Shown here: positions 15,372 to 25,944 of the stretch, one piece after another
Position numbering within the stretch: position 1 is the first letter of the stretch
Layout: every line of letters begins with the position of its first letter
Assembly (NCBI GenBank): GCA_905234795.1
Contig: CAJOIQ010000011.1
Location: 29,898-93,897, forward strand
Direction of reading: 5' to 3'
Source: an uncultured Bacteroidales bacterium
GTDB lineage: Bacteria; Bacteroidota; Bacteroidia; Bacteroidales; UBA932
DNA: 64,000 nucleotides
Position numbers and translations under genes: made by a program
The notes under the pieces: generated by a model
What the model saw: only the letters and a program-made list of their open reading frames with translations
The model's database searches: none
What the model was told of the DNA's origin: nothing

Positions 15372-17099
15372 ATGGATATTAACGAAGAGAAAGACATCCT
15401 GGAAGAGGCCGGCGGAACCGGCTATATCGAGCAGGTAGAGATAGACCACGAGATGCGTTCGGCCTACATCGACTATTCCATGTCGGTGATTGTGTCCCGC
15501 GCCCTCCCGGATGCCCGGGACGGCCTCAAACCCGTACAGCGCCGCGTTCTGTTCGGCATGGACAATATGGGCCTGAGCTATAGCGGACAAACCAAGAAGA
15601 GCGCCCGTATAGTGGGTGAAGTCATGGGTAAGTATCACCCGCACGGAGACTCCAGCGTATACGACGCCATGGTGCGCCTGGGCCAGGAATGGAACCAGCG
15701 TTATCCGCTGGTGAAGGGCCAGGGTAACTTCGGCAGTGTGGACGGCGATTCTCCTGCCGCCATGCGTTATACGGAGGCCAAGCTGCAGAAGATGGCCGAG
15801 GACGTCATGGGGGACATGGACAAGGACACCGTGAACATGGACCGCAACTTTGACGACACCCTGGACGAGCCTTCCGTGCTCCCCACCAAGGCTCCGCTGC
15901 TGCTCCTTAACGGTGCATCCGGCATTGCTGTGGGTATGGCCACCAACATGGCTCCCCATAACCTGGGAGAATGCTGTGACGCCATCTGCGCCTACATCGA
16001 CAATCCGGAAATCACCACCGATGAACTGATGCAGTACATCAAGGGTCCGGACTTCCCAACGGGCGGTATCGTCATGGGCAAGGCCGGCATCAAGGAAGCC
16101 TACGAAACAGGCCGCGGCCGCGTGGTCATCCGTTCCAAGACAGAGATCGAGGTGGACGAACATGGCCGTGAGACCATTGTGGTCACCGAGATCCCCTATA
16201 TGGTGAACAAACGGGAGATGATTGAGAAGATTGCCGCCCTGGCCGATGAAAAGCGGGTAGAGGGCATCTCCTACATCAACGACGAAAGCTCCCGCGGAGA
16301 AACCCGCGTGGTCATCCGCCTCAAACAGGGAACCAACTCCGGCGTGGTGCTCAACCTTCTGTTCAAGTACAGCCCGCTCCAGAGCAGCTTCTCCTTCAAC
16401 AACGTGGCCCTGGTGAAGGGACGTCCCCGTACCCTCAGCCTCAAGGAAATCATCGGCCAGTTTGTGGAATTCCGTCATGAGGTGGTTGTCCGCCGCACCA
16501 AGTTCGAGCTGGACAAAGCCCAGAAACGCGCCCACATCCTGGAAGGCCTGCTCAAGGCCATGGACATCATTGACGAGATTGTCCACATCATCCGCTATGA
16601 GACCAAGAGCATTGACGAAGCCAAGGCCATGCTCATGGAACGCTATCAGTTCTCCGAGGCCCAGGCATCGGCCATTGTGGAAATGCGCCTGCGCCAGCTG
16701 GTTGGCTTGGAGCGTGAAAAGCTGCAGAACGAGTTCGACGACCTTATGAAGTTCATCGAACGCTGCAACCAGATTCTGGGCAGCGTGGAAGAGCAGTTCA
16801 AGGTGGTCAAGGAGGAAACCATGGACCTGAAGGAACGCTATGGAGACCCCCGCCGCACGGAAATCACCCTGGCCGACGACGAATTCAACCCGGAGGATTT
16901 CTATGCCGATGAAGACCAGGTGATTACCATCTCCCACCTGGGCTACATCAAGCGCACCCCGCTCACCGAATTCCGCACCCAGAACCGCGGCGGCGTGGGC
17001 ATGAAGGGCAGCGCCACCCGTGACTCGAGCACATCTATATCGCCAATACGCACAGCACCATGCTTCTGTTCACCCAGAAGGGCCGTTGCTACTGGTTAA
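15372..17099 (+). CDS. gyrA: DNA gyrase subunit A, N-terminal part (frameshifted)
   Basis: Breakage-reunion subunit of gyrase. Catalytic Tyr133 lies in [10 protein letters not shown]; the quinolone-determining region [14 protein letters not shown] has Ser94 and Asp98 at the E. coli Ser83 and Asp87 positions, i.e. wild type. The frame is right up to TRD at about 17025, then becomes nonsense ([12 protein letters not shown]..) and stops at 17099. In relatives TRD is followed by EDFIEH; here two bases and then GAG CAC remain, so about 10 nt are missing. The correct frame continues in the next entry. Since gyrA is essential, an assembly or base-call error is likelier than true loss. Confidence 0.88.
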   Translation: MDINEEKDILEEAGGTGYIEQVEIDHEMRSAYIDYSMSVIVSRALPDARDGLKPVQRRVLFGMDNMGLSYSGQTKKSARIVGEVMGKYHPHGDSSVYDAMVRLGQEWNQRYPLVKGQGNFGSVDGDSPAAMRYTEAKLQKMAEDVMGDMDKDTVNMDRNFDDTLDEPSVLPTKAPLLLLNGASGIAVGMATNMAPHNLGECCDAICAYIDNPEITTDELMQYIKGPDFPTGGIVMGKAGIKEAYETGRGRVVIRSKTEIEVDEHGRETIVVTEIPYMVNKREMIEKIAALADEKRVEGISYINDESSRGETRVVIRLKQGTNSGVVLNLLFKYSPLQSSFSFNNVALVKGRPRTLSLKEIIGQFVEFRHEVVVRRTKFELDKAQKRAHILEGLLKAMDIIDEIVHIIRYETKSIDEAKAMLMERYQFSEAQASAIVEMRLRQLVGLEREKLQNEFDDLMKFIERCNQILGSVEEQFKVVKEETMDLKERYGDPRRTEITLADDEFNPEDFYADEDQVITISHLGYIKRTPLTEFRTQNRGGVGMKGSATRDSSTSISPIRTAPCFCSPRRAVATG

Positions 17100-17899
17100 A
17101 GGTATACGAGATTCCGGAAGGCAACCGCACCTCCAAGGGCCGCGCCATCCAGAACATCCTGATGATTGAGCCCGACGACAGCGTCCGCGCCTACCTCAAT
17201 GTGAAGACCCTCAAGGACGAGGAATTCATCAACAACAACTACATCATGATGGTCACCCGCAAGGGCGTGGTGAAGAAAACAACCCTGGAAGCCTATTCCC
17301 GTCCCCGCACCAATGGCGTGAACGCCATCAACATCCGTGAGGACGACGAACTCCTGGAGGCCATCCTCACCAACGGCAACTGCAACATCATGATTGCAGC
17401 CAACGGAGGCCGTTGCGTAAGGTTCGACGAGACCGAGGCCAGGCCCCTGGGCCGCACCTCCACCGGCGTCCGTGGCATCAATCTTGATGAAGGGGATAAT
17501 GTGGTCGGTGTCGTGAGCCAGGATCCCAACGCCGAAGATGCGGCCAAGCACCAGGTGCTGGCGGTCTCCGAGAATGGATTCGGCAAGCGCTCAGACCCCA
17601 ACGATTACCGTCAGACCTCCCGTGGAGCCAAGGGCGTTAAAACCCTGAATATCACGGAGAAAACCGGCAAGCTGGTGGCCATTAAGAATGTCACCGACGA
17701 AGATGACCTTATGATTATCTGCCGTTCAGGAATGACCATCCGAATGCCTGTCAACACCATCCGTGTTGCCGGACGTGCCACTCAGGGCGTAAAGCTCATC
17801 AACATCAAGGAAGGAGATTCCATCGCCGCCGTTTCCGTGGTCGCTCACAGCGAAGAAGAGGAAAGTCAGGCCGCCGAAGGAACCGTCGTAGAAGAATAA
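17060..17899 (+). CDS. gyrA: DNA gyrase subunit A, C-terminal beta-pinwheel part (frameshifted)
   Basis: Continuation of gyrA in the -1 frame. Coding similarity resumes at about 17027 ([20 protein letters not shown]) and runs to the stop at 17899; the first ATG in this frame is at 17060. The segment holds the DNA-wrapping C-terminal repeats with the typical KGRAIQN, YSRPRTNGVNAI, GRTSTGVRGI and GRATQGVKLI strands. No slippery heptamer is present at the junction, so programmed frameshifting is not supported. The intact gene would be about 845 residues. Confidence 0.85.
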   Translation: MLLFTQKGRCYWLKVYEIPEGNRTSKGRAIQNILMIEPDDSVRAYLNVKTLKDEEFINNNYIMMVTRKGVVKKTTLEAYSRPRTNGVNAINIREDDELLEAILTNGNCNIMIAANGGRCVRFDETEARPLGRTSTGVRGINLDEGDNVVGVVSQDPNAEDAAKHQVLAVSENGFGKRSDPNDYRQTSRGAKGVKTLNITEKTGKLVAIKNVTDEDDLMIICRSGMTIRMPVNTIRVAGRATQGVKLINIKEGDSIAAVSVVAHSEEEESQAAEGTVVEE

Positions 17900-17918
17900 T
17901 TTAAAACGATTTGATAGT

Positions 17919-19223
17919 ATGAAAAAGTTAGTATTCGCTCTCGCAATGATCTGCTCCCTGCAGCTTGCGTATGCCCAGAAACCCGATTCCGACATGCAGA
18001 AGGCTGTGGAAAAGGCCCGTGAGGCTACTCTGGATGCCAAGAAGGCCGCCAAGCCCGCTACCTGGATCAAACTGGCCGAGGCCTGTTTTAAGGCCTATTC
18101 CAACCCTACCGCCAACATCACCCAGGGTATCGACAAGAATACCTTCGGCATGATGGTGAAGGAGAAACCCATTTCTGTTGAGACTGTTGTCCTGGACAAT
18201 CAGGAGTTCGAGAAATGGACGCTTTCCCACCTGGACGTTTACTTCAACGGCATGGGTATGCTGTCTGTGGTGAATGTGACCAAGCCTTCCGTGGAAGGTG
18301 ACATCCTGATGGAAGCCGCCAAGGCCTACAACAAGGCTTTCGAGCTGGGTGCCAAGGACAAGGATGTCGCTCCCAAGATGAAGGAGATTGTGGACGCCTA
18401 CTATAACGACGCTTTCACTGCCTATCAGCTGGGTAACATGGCCAAGGCCAGCGACCTGTTCAAGAGTGCCGCCGATGCTTCTACCATGGCCCCCAGTGCC
18501 GAGGTGAACAACGACGCCGCCTACAACGCCGCCTTCACCGCCATGCAGGTCAAGGATTACGTCCGCGCCACGGAATATTATGGCAAGTGCCTGGAGAACG
18601 GTTTCCTGAGCGAGGGTAACATCTATGCCAACCTGTCGGAGTGCGCTCTGGCGCAGGCCGATACCCTCAAGGCCAAGAATTATCTGGCCACCGGTCTCAC
18701 CGCCTTCCCCGACAACGCCGCCATCCTCACCAACCTCATCAATCTGTACCTGCAGACCAATGAGGATCCTGCCAAGATCGTTGAGCTGCTGGACGAGGCC
18801 AAGAAGGCCATGCCCGACAACCCTTCCCTCTTCTATGTGGAAGGCAACATCTACACAGGCATCAAGAAGTACGACGAAGCTATCACCGCCTACGACAACG
18901 GTCTTAAGATCAACGACAAGTACGACATGTGCTACTATGGCAAAGCCAATGTGGCCCTCAAGAAAGGTGAGGACATCGTTGAGGAAATGAACGCCCTGGA
19001 TGTGCGTGAGTGGAAGAAGTACGACGAACTCGCCGCCAAGCTCACCGAGGTTTACATCAGCGCCCTGGAGCCCTTCGAGAAGTGCTATGAGGTTAGCTCC
19101 ATCCCCGAGGTGAAGGCTGCCGCCGCCGACTATCTCAAGCGCCTGAACTTCCAGCTGCGTAACGTGGATCCCAAGTACCAGGAAGCCTACGAGAAATGGA
19201 ATGGCGTAGTTGCCGCCGAGTAA
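17919..19223 (+). CDS. secreted tetratricopeptide-repeat protein
   Basis: 434-aa exported protein with signal peptide MKKLVFALAMICSLQLAYAQ. Helical repeats over about residues 120-350 include TPR-like units AYNAAFTAMQVKDYVRATEY, NIYANLSECALAQADTLKAK and LFYVEGNIYTGIKKYDEAI. TPR proteins act as protein-protein scaffolds, and this one would be periplasmic. It follows gyrA by 19 nt and is probably co-transcribed with it, an arrangement also seen in other Bacteroidales. Specific partner unknown. Confidence 0.85.
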   Translation: MKKLVFALAMICSLQLAYAQKPDSDMQKAVEKAREATLDAKKAAKPATWIKLAEACFKAYSNPTANITQGIDKNTFGMMVKEKPISVETVVLDNQEFEKWTLSHLDVYFNGMGMLSVVNVTKPSVEGDILMEAAKAYNKAFELGAKDKDVAPKMKEIVDAYYNDAFTAYQLGNMAKASDLFKSAADASTMAPSAEVNNDAAYNAAFTAMQVKDYVRATEYYGKCLENGFLSEGNIYANLSECALAQADTLKAKNYLATGLTAFPDNAAILTNLINLYLQTNEDPAKIVELLDEAKKAMPDNPSLFYVEGNIYTGIKKYDEAITAYDNGLKINDKYDMCYYGKANVALKKGEDIVEEMNALDVREWKKYDELAAKLTEVYISALEPFEKCYEVSSIPEVKAAAADYLKRLNFQLRNVDPKYQEAYEKWNGVVAAE

Positions 19224-19283
19224 TTTCCGGACTTTTCTTATAGATTTGGTGTGTGAATCCGTGTGATTTGCACACCAAATTTG

Positions 19284-19291
19284 TATCTTTG
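19284..19291 (+). promoter_or_regulatory. -7 box of phoH
   Basis: TATCTTTG, ending 7 nt before the ATG at 19299, which points to a very short or absent leader. A good -33 element at 19-21 nt is not seen. Confidence 0.45.
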
Positions 19292-19298
19292 TGACAAT

Positions 19299-20228
19299 AT
19301 GAAGAAGACCATCACGCTGGACGCCATAGACCCCATCGAAATCTACGGGGTGGGCAACAAGATACTCACGGAATTCTGCTCCTACTTTCCTCACCTGAAA
19401 GTGGTGGCACGGGGCAACGAACTCATCCTGGAAGGCCGTGAGAGCGACATTGCCGAATTCAACATCCGCTTTGCCGAGCTGGTGGAGCGCCGTCACCACA
19501 AGATGAACCTCACCGTGTACGATGTGGAGGACATCTTTTCCGGAACCGGCGGCCAGTCCCGTCCCACGGCCGATGCCGTCATCGTTCACGGAACCGACGG
19601 CAAACCCATCCGCGCCCGCAACAAAACCCAGCAGGACCTGGTGACGGCCTACTTCGAGCACGACCTCATTTTTGCCATCGGCCCGGCCGGTACCGGTAAA
19701 ACCTACATGGCCATCGCCCTGGCCGTGCGTGCCCTCAAGAACCGGGAAATCAAGCGCATCATCCTCACCCGGCCCGCCGTTGAGGCCGGAGAACGCCTGG
19801 GTTTCCTGCCCGGAGACCTGAAGGACAAGCTGGATCCCTATCTCCAGCCGCTCTACGATGCCCTGGCCGACATGATTCCCTCCAAACGGCTGCACGAATT
19901 CATGGAGGACGGCACCATCCAGATTGCTCCGTTGGCCTATATGCGCGGCCGAACACTGGACCGCGCCTGTGTCATCCTGGACGAAGCCCAGAACACCAAC
20001 CTGGGTCAGCTCAAGATGTTCCTCACGCGTATGGGCCCCAGCGCCAAGTTCATCGTTACCGGTGACGCTACCCAGATTGACCTTCCCCACAAGGAAGACA
20101 GCGGCCTGCTCTCCGGCATAAAACTGCTGGATGGCATCAAGGGAATCGCCACCGTCCGGTTCACCAGCGAAGACATTGTCCGTCACCCTCTTGTTACAAA
20201 AATCGTCAGGGCCTTTGACAAGCAGTAA
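19299..20228 (+). CDS. PhoH-family ATPase
   Basis: 309-aa cytoplasmic P-loop protein. An N-terminal KH-like region (about 10-75) precedes the PhoH domain with Walker A GPAGTGKT (128-135), the LTRPAVEAGERLGFLPGD segment and Walker B VILDEAQN. PhoH proteins are RNA-linked ATPases, often next to ybeY or Era-type genes; the exact role is unsettled. The ATG at 19299 was chosen over an upstream frame start because the -7 box lies between them. A short gap and its own promoter separate it from the following lipoprotein gene. Confidence 0.9.
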   Translation: MKKTITLDAIDPIEIYGVGNKILTEFCSYFPHLKVVARGNELILEGRESDIAEFNIRFAELVERRHHKMNLTVYDVEDIFSGTGGQSRPTADAVIVHGTDGKPIRARNKTQQDLVTAYFEHDLIFAIGPAGTGKTYMAIALAVRALKNREIKRIILTRPAVEAGERLGFLPGDLKDKLDPYLQPLYDALADMIPSKRLHEFMEDGTIQIAPLAYMRGRTLDRACVILDEAQNTNLGQLKMFLTRMGPSAKFIVTGDATQIDLPHKEDSGLLSGIKLLDGIKGIATVRFTSEDIVRHPLVTKIVRAFDKQ

Positions 20229-20244
20229 AAAAAGCGTATTTTTG
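20214..20244 (+). promoter_or_regulatory. promoter of the SPOR lipoprotein gene
   Basis: TTTG (20214-20217), 19 nt, TATTTTTG (20237-20244); it begins inside the end of phoH. Downstream AAGGAGG at 20251-20257 is a strong Shine-Dalgarno site, unusual in this window, 8 nt before the ATG. Confidence 0.6.
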
Positions 20245-20265
20245 TAGTTTAAGGAGGATTACGTT

Positions 20266-20793
20266 ATGAAAAAGACCCTCATATTGCTTTTAGGGGCGGC
20301 GGTGCTCCTGTCCGGCTGCGACTTTGTGCGCACCGTGGCGGGACGTCCCACATCGGCCCAGGTGGAGCAAATCCGCAAGAACAGGATAGCGGCCGAGGAA
20401 GCTGCGCACCAGGCCCGGCTGGATTCTATGGCCAAGGCCGAAAAAGCCATGGCCGAAGCTCTGGCCGCCCGGGAAGCCCATCTGCTGGATTCCCTCACGC
20501 AGTCCAAGGGAACGGTGCTCAATCCGTCCAAGATGGGCGGCCTGTATACCACCAAGCTGGAAAGCAAGTACTATATTATTGTGGGAGCTTTCCGCGTGCG
20601 TTCCTATGCCGAAAGGAAGCTGAACCAGTGCAACGGCGCCGGCTATACGGCCACCATCATCAGCTTCCGTAACGGATTGCTGGCCGTGGCCATTTGCCCT
20701 TCCAACAGCCTGGAAGAGACCCTCAAAACCCTTAAGAAGCTGCGTGGAACAGAGGTTTGTCCCAAGGACGGCTGGATTCTGATGAACATATAA
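20266..20793 (+). CDS. SPOR-domain lipoprotein
   Basis: 175-aa lipoprotein: lipobox VLLSGC with Cys18, a helical Ala/Glu-rich stretch (about 33-75) and a C-terminal SPOR domain (about 100-170; YYIIVGAFRVRSYAERKL). SPOR domains bind denuded peptidoglycan glycan strands, often at the division site, so a cell-envelope or division role is likely. It has its own promoter and a good ribosome binding site, and the next gene begins 2 nt after its stop. Confidence 0.85.
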   Translation: MKKTLILLLGAAVLLSGCDFVRTVAGRPTSAQVEQIRKNRIAAEEAAHQARLDSMAKAEKAMAEALAAREAHLLDSLTQSKGTVLNPSKMGGLYTTKLESKYYIIVGAFRVRSYAERKLNQCNGAGYTATIISFRNGLLAVAICPSNSLEETLKTLKKLRGTEVCPKDGWILMNI

Positions 20794-20795
20794 GC

Positions 20796-22142
20796 ATGAA
20801 GCGACTTTTAGCACTGCTGGCCGCCTCCTGGATGGCTGTGGCCGGGCTCAACGCCCAGTACCGCAATCCGGTCCAGGACCTGGAGGACTCGGAGACCGTC
20901 CGGGCCTTCAAGGAGCATGTGGCCACGCTGTCGGCCGCCCAGATGGAAGGCCGCAAGGCCGGAAGCGAGGGGGAGAAGATGGCCGCCGATTATCTGGAAG
21001 CCCAATTGAAGAGCTACGGAATAGACATTCTCTCTTCCGGAGCCGAATTCAAGGTGGCCGGGGCCGATACCCTCACGTCCCGCAACGTGGTGGGTTTCCT
21101 GCAGGGCTGGGATAAAGCCCAGAACGGCCGGTATATCGTAATAGGCGCCCGCATGGACAACCTGGGCATGGATACTTACACCCAGGACGGGGTGCGCCTG
21201 AACCGCATCTATTATGGCGCCAACGGTAACGCCTCCGGCATGGCCATGCTGCTGGAACTGGCCCGCAAGCTCTCCTATTCCCGTACCCTGCTGCGCCGCA
21301 GCGTGCTGTTTGTGGGATTCGGGGCATCGGCCCAGACCTTTGCCGGCTCCTGGTATTTCCTCAACCGTTCCTTTGCCGCCGACGCCGATAAGATTGACGC
21401 CATGGTGAACCTGGATATGCTGGGTACCATCGGCAACGGATTTTATGCCTTTACCTCCGGCAACGAGGACCTGAACACTGTGGTGAAAACCCTGCAGGGA
21501 GAGCTGCTGCCCGTCCAGGCCTCTCTCACCAATCATCAGCCCTATCCCGGAGACCACGTGGCGTTCTACGACAAAGAAATCCCTTCCATCCTCTTTACCA
21601 CAGGCCGGTATCCGGAGCACAATACCAACCGGGATACGTACAGCATTGTGGATTTCGAGGGAATGGAGAAGGAGCTGGAATATATCTACAGCTACGTGCA
21701 GGCGCTGTGCAACGGGCAAAAGCCGCTGTTCCGCAATTCCGACGCCGTAGAATCCGGCAATCGCGCCGCCGAGGTGTATGCCTATTCCGACGTGGACGTG
21801 AAGCCCCAGTTCCTCAATTCATCCGATCCCCGCACGTTCATGGAACGCTGGGTGTACCCTTATCTCAAATATCCCAAGTATGCCGCCGATAACGGTATAC
21901 AGGGACGCGTGCTGGTAGAATTCGTGGTGGACGAGAAAGGGGAAGTGAAGGATGTGAAAGTGGTCAGAGGCATCCACACCAGCCTGGACGACGAAGCCCT
22001 TCGTGTGGTGTCGGCCTCGCCCAAATGGCGTCCCGGACGCCTTCAGGGCAAAAAGGTGAAGGTGGCCCTTACCGTGAGCGTGGAATTCCGCCTGGACAAG
22101 GGCAAAGGTAAGTTTGGAATCAACGGAACAACTATAAACTGA
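20796..22142 (+). CDS. degenerate M28-type peptidase domain fused to TonB C-terminal domain
   Basis: 448-aa exported protein (signal peptide to about residue 20). Residues 30-300 follow the M28 aminopeptidase fold, but key residues are altered: the ligand His of GAHxDHLG is Arg119 (GARMDNLG), the bridging Asp of GADDNASG is Asn143 (GANGNASG), the Glu-Glu pair of AFGAEEQ is Ser178-Ala179 (GFGASAQ), and the last ligand His is Asn276 (EHNTNRDT). Residues 355-435 form a TonB_C domain ([34 protein letters not shown]). It is therefore probably not a protease but a binding protein with an envelope energy-transduction or scaffold module. Its stop overlaps the leuS start (TGATG). Confidence 0.85.
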   Translation: MKRLLALLAASWMAVAGLNAQYRNPVQDLEDSETVRAFKEHVATLSAAQMEGRKAGSEGEKMAADYLEAQLKSYGIDILSSGAEFKVAGADTLTSRNVVGFLQGWDKAQNGRYIVIGARMDNLGMDTYTQDGVRLNRIYYGANGNASGMAMLLELARKLSYSRTLLRRSVLFVGFGASAQTFAGSWYFLNRSFAADADKIDAMVNLDMLGTIGNGFYAFTSGNEDLNTVVKTLQGELLPVQASLTNHQPYPGDHVAFYDKEIPSILFTTGRYPEHNTNRDTYSIVDFEGMEKELEYIYSYVQALCNGQKPLFRNSDAVESGNRAAEVYAYSDVDVKPQFLNSSDPRTFMERWVYPYLKYPKYAADNGIQGRVLVEFVVDEKGEVKDVKVVRGIHTSLDDEALRVVSASPKWRPGRLQGKKVKVALTVSVEFRLDKGKGKFGINGTTIN

Positions 22143-24901
22143 TGGATTACAATTTCTTAGAGATTGAGAAGAAGTGGCAGCAGTGGTGGGCCACCAATAA
22201 GACGTATAAGGCCGAACTCAACACTGTCAAACCCAAATACTATGTGCTGGACATGTTTCCGTACCCCAGCGGTGCGGGCCTTCATGTGGGGCATCCGCTG
22301 GGCTATATCGCCAGCGACATCTTTGCCCGCTACAAGCGCCTGAAAGGCTTCAACGTGCTGCATCCCATGGGATACGACGCCTTCGGCCTTCCCGCCGAGC
22401 AATATGCCATCCAAACCGGTCAGCATCCGGAAAAGACCACGCACGACAACGTGGCCCGTTACCGCAGCCAGCTGGACCGCATCGGCTTTTCCTTCGACTG
22501 GGACCGGGAGTTCCGTACCTGTGACCCCGATTACTATAAGTGGACGCAGTGGGCCTTCCTGAAGATGTTCGGCAGCTGGTACGACAACGCCGTCCAGAAA
22601 GCCCGTCCCATCGAGGACCTGGTGGCCGCCTTCGAAAAGGGTGGAAGCCAGGCTGTGGATGCCGCCTGCAGCGACGGTCCCGCCTTCAGCGCGGAACAGT
22701 GGAAGGGTTTCACCGAAAAAGAAAAGGCCGATGTCCTCATGCGCTACCGCATTGCCTACCAGGGAGAAAGCACCGTGAACTGGTGCCCGGCCCTGGGCAC
22801 CGTGCTGGCCAACGACGAGGTAAAGGACGGCTATTCCGAGCGCGGCGGTTTCCCCGTTTTCCAGAAGAAGATGACCCAGTGGCAACTGCGCGTGAGCGCT
22901 TATGCCGCGCGTCTGCTGGACGGCCTGGACAAACTGGACTGGACCGATTCCCTCAAGGAAATGCAGCGCAACTGGATTGGCCGCTCCGAGGGTGCCGAGA
23001 TGGTGTTTAAGGTGGAGTGCGACGGCGTGCAGCACGACGTGACCATCTTCACCACCCGTGCCGATACTGTCTTCGGCGTTACCTTCATGGTGCTGGCCCC
23101 GGAGAGCGAATGGGTGGCCAAACTCACCTCCAAGGCGCAGAAAGCCGAGGTGGACGCCTACCTGGAGCAGGTGAAGAAGAAGACGGAGCGCGAAAGGATG
23201 GCCGGCAAGGCCGTCACGGGCGTGTTCTCCGGTTCCTACGGTATCAATCCGCTCACCGGAGACAAAGTGCCGGTATGGATTGCCGAATATGTACTGGCCG
23301 GCTATGGTACCGGCGCCATCATGGCCGTTCCGGCTCACGACAGCCGTGACTATGCCTTTGCCAAAAAGTTCGACCTTCCCGTCATCCCGCTCATCGAGGG
23401 GGCCGATGTGTCCGAGCAAAGCCTGGATGCCAAGGAAGGCATCATGTGCAACAGCGGTTTCCTGAACGGGCTCACCGTGAAGGAGGCCATTCCCGCCGCC
23501 ATCGACTACGTGGAGAAACACGGCATCGGCCACCGGAAGGTGAACTTCCGCATCCGCGACGCCATTTTCTCCCGCCAGCGTTACTGGGGAGAACCTTTCC
23601 CCATCTATTACAAGGACGGCATCGCCACTCCCGTTGACTTCGAGGATCTGCCCCTCACCCTGCCGGAGATCGACCAGTACAAGCCCACCGAGGACGGTCA
23701 GCCGCCGCTGGCCCGCGCCAAGGACTGGACCTATAAGGGATATCCGCTGGAAACCAGCACCATGCCCGGTTTCGCCGGCTCCAGCGCCTATTACCTCCGT
23801 TATATGGATCCCCACAATGACCAGGCTCTGGTTTCCCGTGAGGCCGATGAATACTGGCGCAACGTGGACCTGTACGTGGGCGGTACGGAGCATGCCACCG
23901 GCCACCTCATCTACAGCCGTTTCTGGAACAAGTTCCTCAAGGACCTGGGCTATGTGGTTGAAGATGAACCTTTTGGCAAGCTCATCAACCAGGGCATGAT
24001 CCAGGGCCGCTCCAACTTTGTGTACATGATTCCCGGCACCAATAAGTTTGTATCGGCCGGCCTCAAGGACCAGTATGAGACCATTCCGGTGCATGTGGAC
24101 GTGAACATCGTGTACAACGACAAACTGGATATGGAGGCCTTCCGCGCCTGGCGTCCGGACTACAAAGATGCCGAGTTCGTGCTGGAGGACGGAGAGTACA
24201 TCTGCGGCTGGGCCATCGAGAAGATGTCCAAGAGCATGTACAATGTGGTGAATCCGGACAAGATTTGCGATACCTACGGAGCCGATACCCTGCGTCTGTA
24301 TGAAATGTTCCTGGGCCCCATCGAACAGGCAAAGCCCTGGGATACCAAGGGTATTGACGGCGTAAACCGCTTCCTCAAGAAGTTCTGGCGCCTGTTCTGG
24401 GACCGCGAGAAATGGCTGGTCACCGACGAAGCCCCCACTCCCGAGGAACTCAAGGCCCTGCACAAGCTCATCGGCAAGGAGCAGGAGGACATCGAGCACT
24501 TCTCCTACAATACCACCATATCGGCCTTCATGATTGCGCTCAACGACCTGGGCAACTGTTCCAAGCGCGCCATCCTGGAGCCCCTCACCGTGCTGCTGAG
24601 CCCGTTTGCCCCGCACATTGCCGAGGAACTGTGGCACCAGCTGGGGCACGAGGATTCCGTGGTGTACGCCGCCTTCCCGGAGTATAAGGAAGAACTGGCC
24701 GCCGATAACAGCGTGAATTATCCGGTTTCCTTCAACGGAAAGACGCGTTTCTTCCTGGATGCTCCCGCATCGGCCGCTCCCGCCGAGGTAGAGGCCCTGG
24801 TGCGCGGCCATGAGAAAACGCCGCAGTATGTGGGAGATATGACCATTGCCAAGGTGATTGTTGTCCCCGGCCGAATTGTAAATGTAGTCCTTAAGAAATA
24901 G
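22142..24901 (+). CDS. leuS: leucyl-tRNA synthetase
   Basis: 919-aa class I aminoacyl-tRNA synthetase charging tRNA-Leu. HIGH-type motif HVGH at 48-51 in [15 protein letters not shown], the CP1 editing domain in the middle ([32 protein letters not shown]), the KMSKS loop at 694-698, and the C-terminal anticodon-binding domain with [11 protein letters not shown]. Length is normal for the Bacteroidota form. Translation is probably coupled to the preceding gene through the TGATG overlap; YitT follows after 6 nt. Confidence 0.96.
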   Translation: MDYNFLEIEKKWQQWWATNKTYKAELNTVKPKYYVLDMFPYPSGAGLHVGHPLGYIASDIFARYKRLKGFNVLHPMGYDAFGLPAEQYAIQTGQHPEKTTHDNVARYRSQLDRIGFSFDWDREFRTCDPDYYKWTQWAFLKMFGSWYDNAVQKARPIEDLVAAFEKGGSQAVDAACSDGPAFSAEQWKGFTEKEKADVLMRYRIAYQGESTVNWCPALGTVLANDEVKDGYSERGGFPVFQKKMTQWQLRVSAYAARLLDGLDKLDWTDSLKEMQRNWIGRSEGAEMVFKVECDGVQHDVTIFTTRADTVFGVTFMVLAPESEWVAKLTSKAQKAEVDAYLEQVKKKTERERMAGKAVTGVFSGSYGINPLTGDKVPVWIAEYVLAGYGTGAIMAVPAHDSRDYAFAKKFDLPVIPLIEGADVSEQSLDAKEGIMCNSGFLNGLTVKEAIPAAIDYVEKHGIGHRKVNFRIRDAIFSRQRYWGEPFPIYYKDGIATPVDFEDLPLTLPEIDQYKPTEDGQPPLARAKDWTYKGYPLETSTMPGFAGSSAYYLRYMDPHNDQALVSREADEYWRNVDLYVGGTEHATGHLIYSRFWNKFLKDLGYVVEDEPFGKLINQGMIQGRSNFVYMIPGTNKFVSAGLKDQYETIPVHVDVNIVYNDKLDMEAFRAWRPDYKDAEFVLEDGEYICGWAIEKMSKSMYNVVNPDKICDTYGADTLRLYEMFLGPIEQAKPWDTKGIDGVNRFLKKFWRLFWDREKWLVTDEAPTPEELKALHKLIGKEQEDIEHFSYNTTISAFMIALNDLGNCSKRAILEPLTVLLSPFAPHIAEELWHQLGHEDSVVYAAFPEYKEELAADNSVNYPVSFNGKTRFFLDAPASAAPAEVEALVRGHEKTPQYVGDMTIAKVIVVPGRIVNVVLKK

Positions 24902-24907
24902 TTTCCT

Positions 24908-25888
24908 ATGCCTTTCTCCCTCAAGAAAACCACCTTCACCGTTATCAAGGAATGGCTGCTGGTCACCCTGGGAATCCTCATCTACGTAGGTGGATGGTCC
25001 ATTTTCCTCATCCCCAACAACCTGGTGGGCGGCGGCGTATCCGGTATCTCCTCCATGATCCAGTATGCCACCAACGGTGCCATCCAGATGGGTTATTCCT
25101 ACTTTGTGCTCAACGCCATCCTCATCGTGGCGGCTGTGCTCATCCTGGGCATGGGATTCGGCGCCAAAACTCTGTACGCCATCATTCTGGCTTCGGTGGC
25201 CATGCGTTTCCTGCCCGGCCTGGTCCCCACGGAAATCATCAAGCACCTGGCCCTGGACAACGGTAAGCTGCTCTCTGTGCTCATGGGCGGCCTCATGGCC
25301 GGCATCGGCATCGGCATGAGTATCTCCAACGGAGGCTCTACTGGAGGAACTGACATCATCGCGCTCATCTATACCAAGTACCACAACGTGTCGCCCGGAA
25401 AGGTGATCCTTTTCATCGATTTCGTCATCATCCTTTCTTCCCTGGTGGTCCCTTCCTATGTGGCCGATGTGGATCCCGAGACCGGTCTGGCGCTCCTGGA
25501 TGCCGACGGCAAGGCGCTCACGCACCTGATGCCTTTCTACGACAAGATAACCACGGCGCTGTACGGTCTCATCCTGGTCACGGTGAACAGCTATGTGCTG
25601 GACATGTACATTTCCGGTTCCCAGCAGAGCGTGCAGCTGTTTATCCTCTCCAATGAGTATGAAAAGATTGCCGATGCCATCACCCACGACCTTCACCGCG
25701 GCGTCACCGTGCTGGACGGCAAGGGCTGGTACACCAAGAAGGACATGAAAGTGCTCATGGTGCTCACCCGCAAGACCGACCTGAATCTGCTGCTGCGTTA
25801 TGTGAAGCAGATCGATTCCCACGCCTTCCTGTCCGTAAGCTCTGTAAACGGCGTATACGGCAAGGGCTTCGATACCATCAAGAAATAA
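24908..25888 (+). CDS. YitT family membrane protein (DUF161/DUF2179)
   Basis: 326-aa inner-membrane protein with about five hydrophobic helices in the first 230 residues (WLLVTLGILIYVGGWSIFL, LNAILIVAAVLILGMGFG, LMGGLMAGIGIGMSISNGGS among them), then a soluble C-terminal DUF2179 domain (about 250-320; KGWYTKKDMKVLMVLTRKTD). The NGGSTGGTDIIA motif is typical of YitT. Transport function is assumed from topology but the substrate is not established for the family. Last gene of the leuS run. Confidence 0.9.
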   Translation: MPFSLKKTTFTVIKEWLLVTLGILIYVGGWSIFLIPNNLVGGGVSGISSMIQYATNGAIQMGYSYFVLNAILIVAAVLILGMGFGAKTLYAIILASVAMRFLPGLVPTEIIKHLALDNGKLLSVLMGGLMAGIGIGMSISNGGSTGGTDIIALIYTKYHNVSPGKVILFIDFVIILSSLVVPSYVADVDPETGLALLDADGKALTHLMPFYDKITTALYGLILVTVNSYVLDMYISGSQQSVQLFILSNEYEKIADAITHDLHRGVTVLDGKGWYTKKDMKVLMVLTRKTDLNLLLRYVKQIDSHAFLSVSSVNGVYGKGFDTIKK

Positions 25889-25944
25889 ACGCTCTCTGAC
25901 ATACACAAGGCTAAGCGCCGTTCCGGCCGACTTATCCTTGCCCC

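Noticed and set aside
17015..17100. Programmed ribosomal frameshift in gyrA
   Set aside because: No slippery heptamer or following structure, and four conserved residues are missing, which fits a deletion.
22157..25906. 1249-residue open frame on the minus strand under leuS and yitT
   Set aside because: Mirror of GC-rich codons of two clear genes; composition is His/Gly/Val-rich and no domain is visible. The same holds for long antisense frames under DPP11, the TPR/phoH pair and purL.
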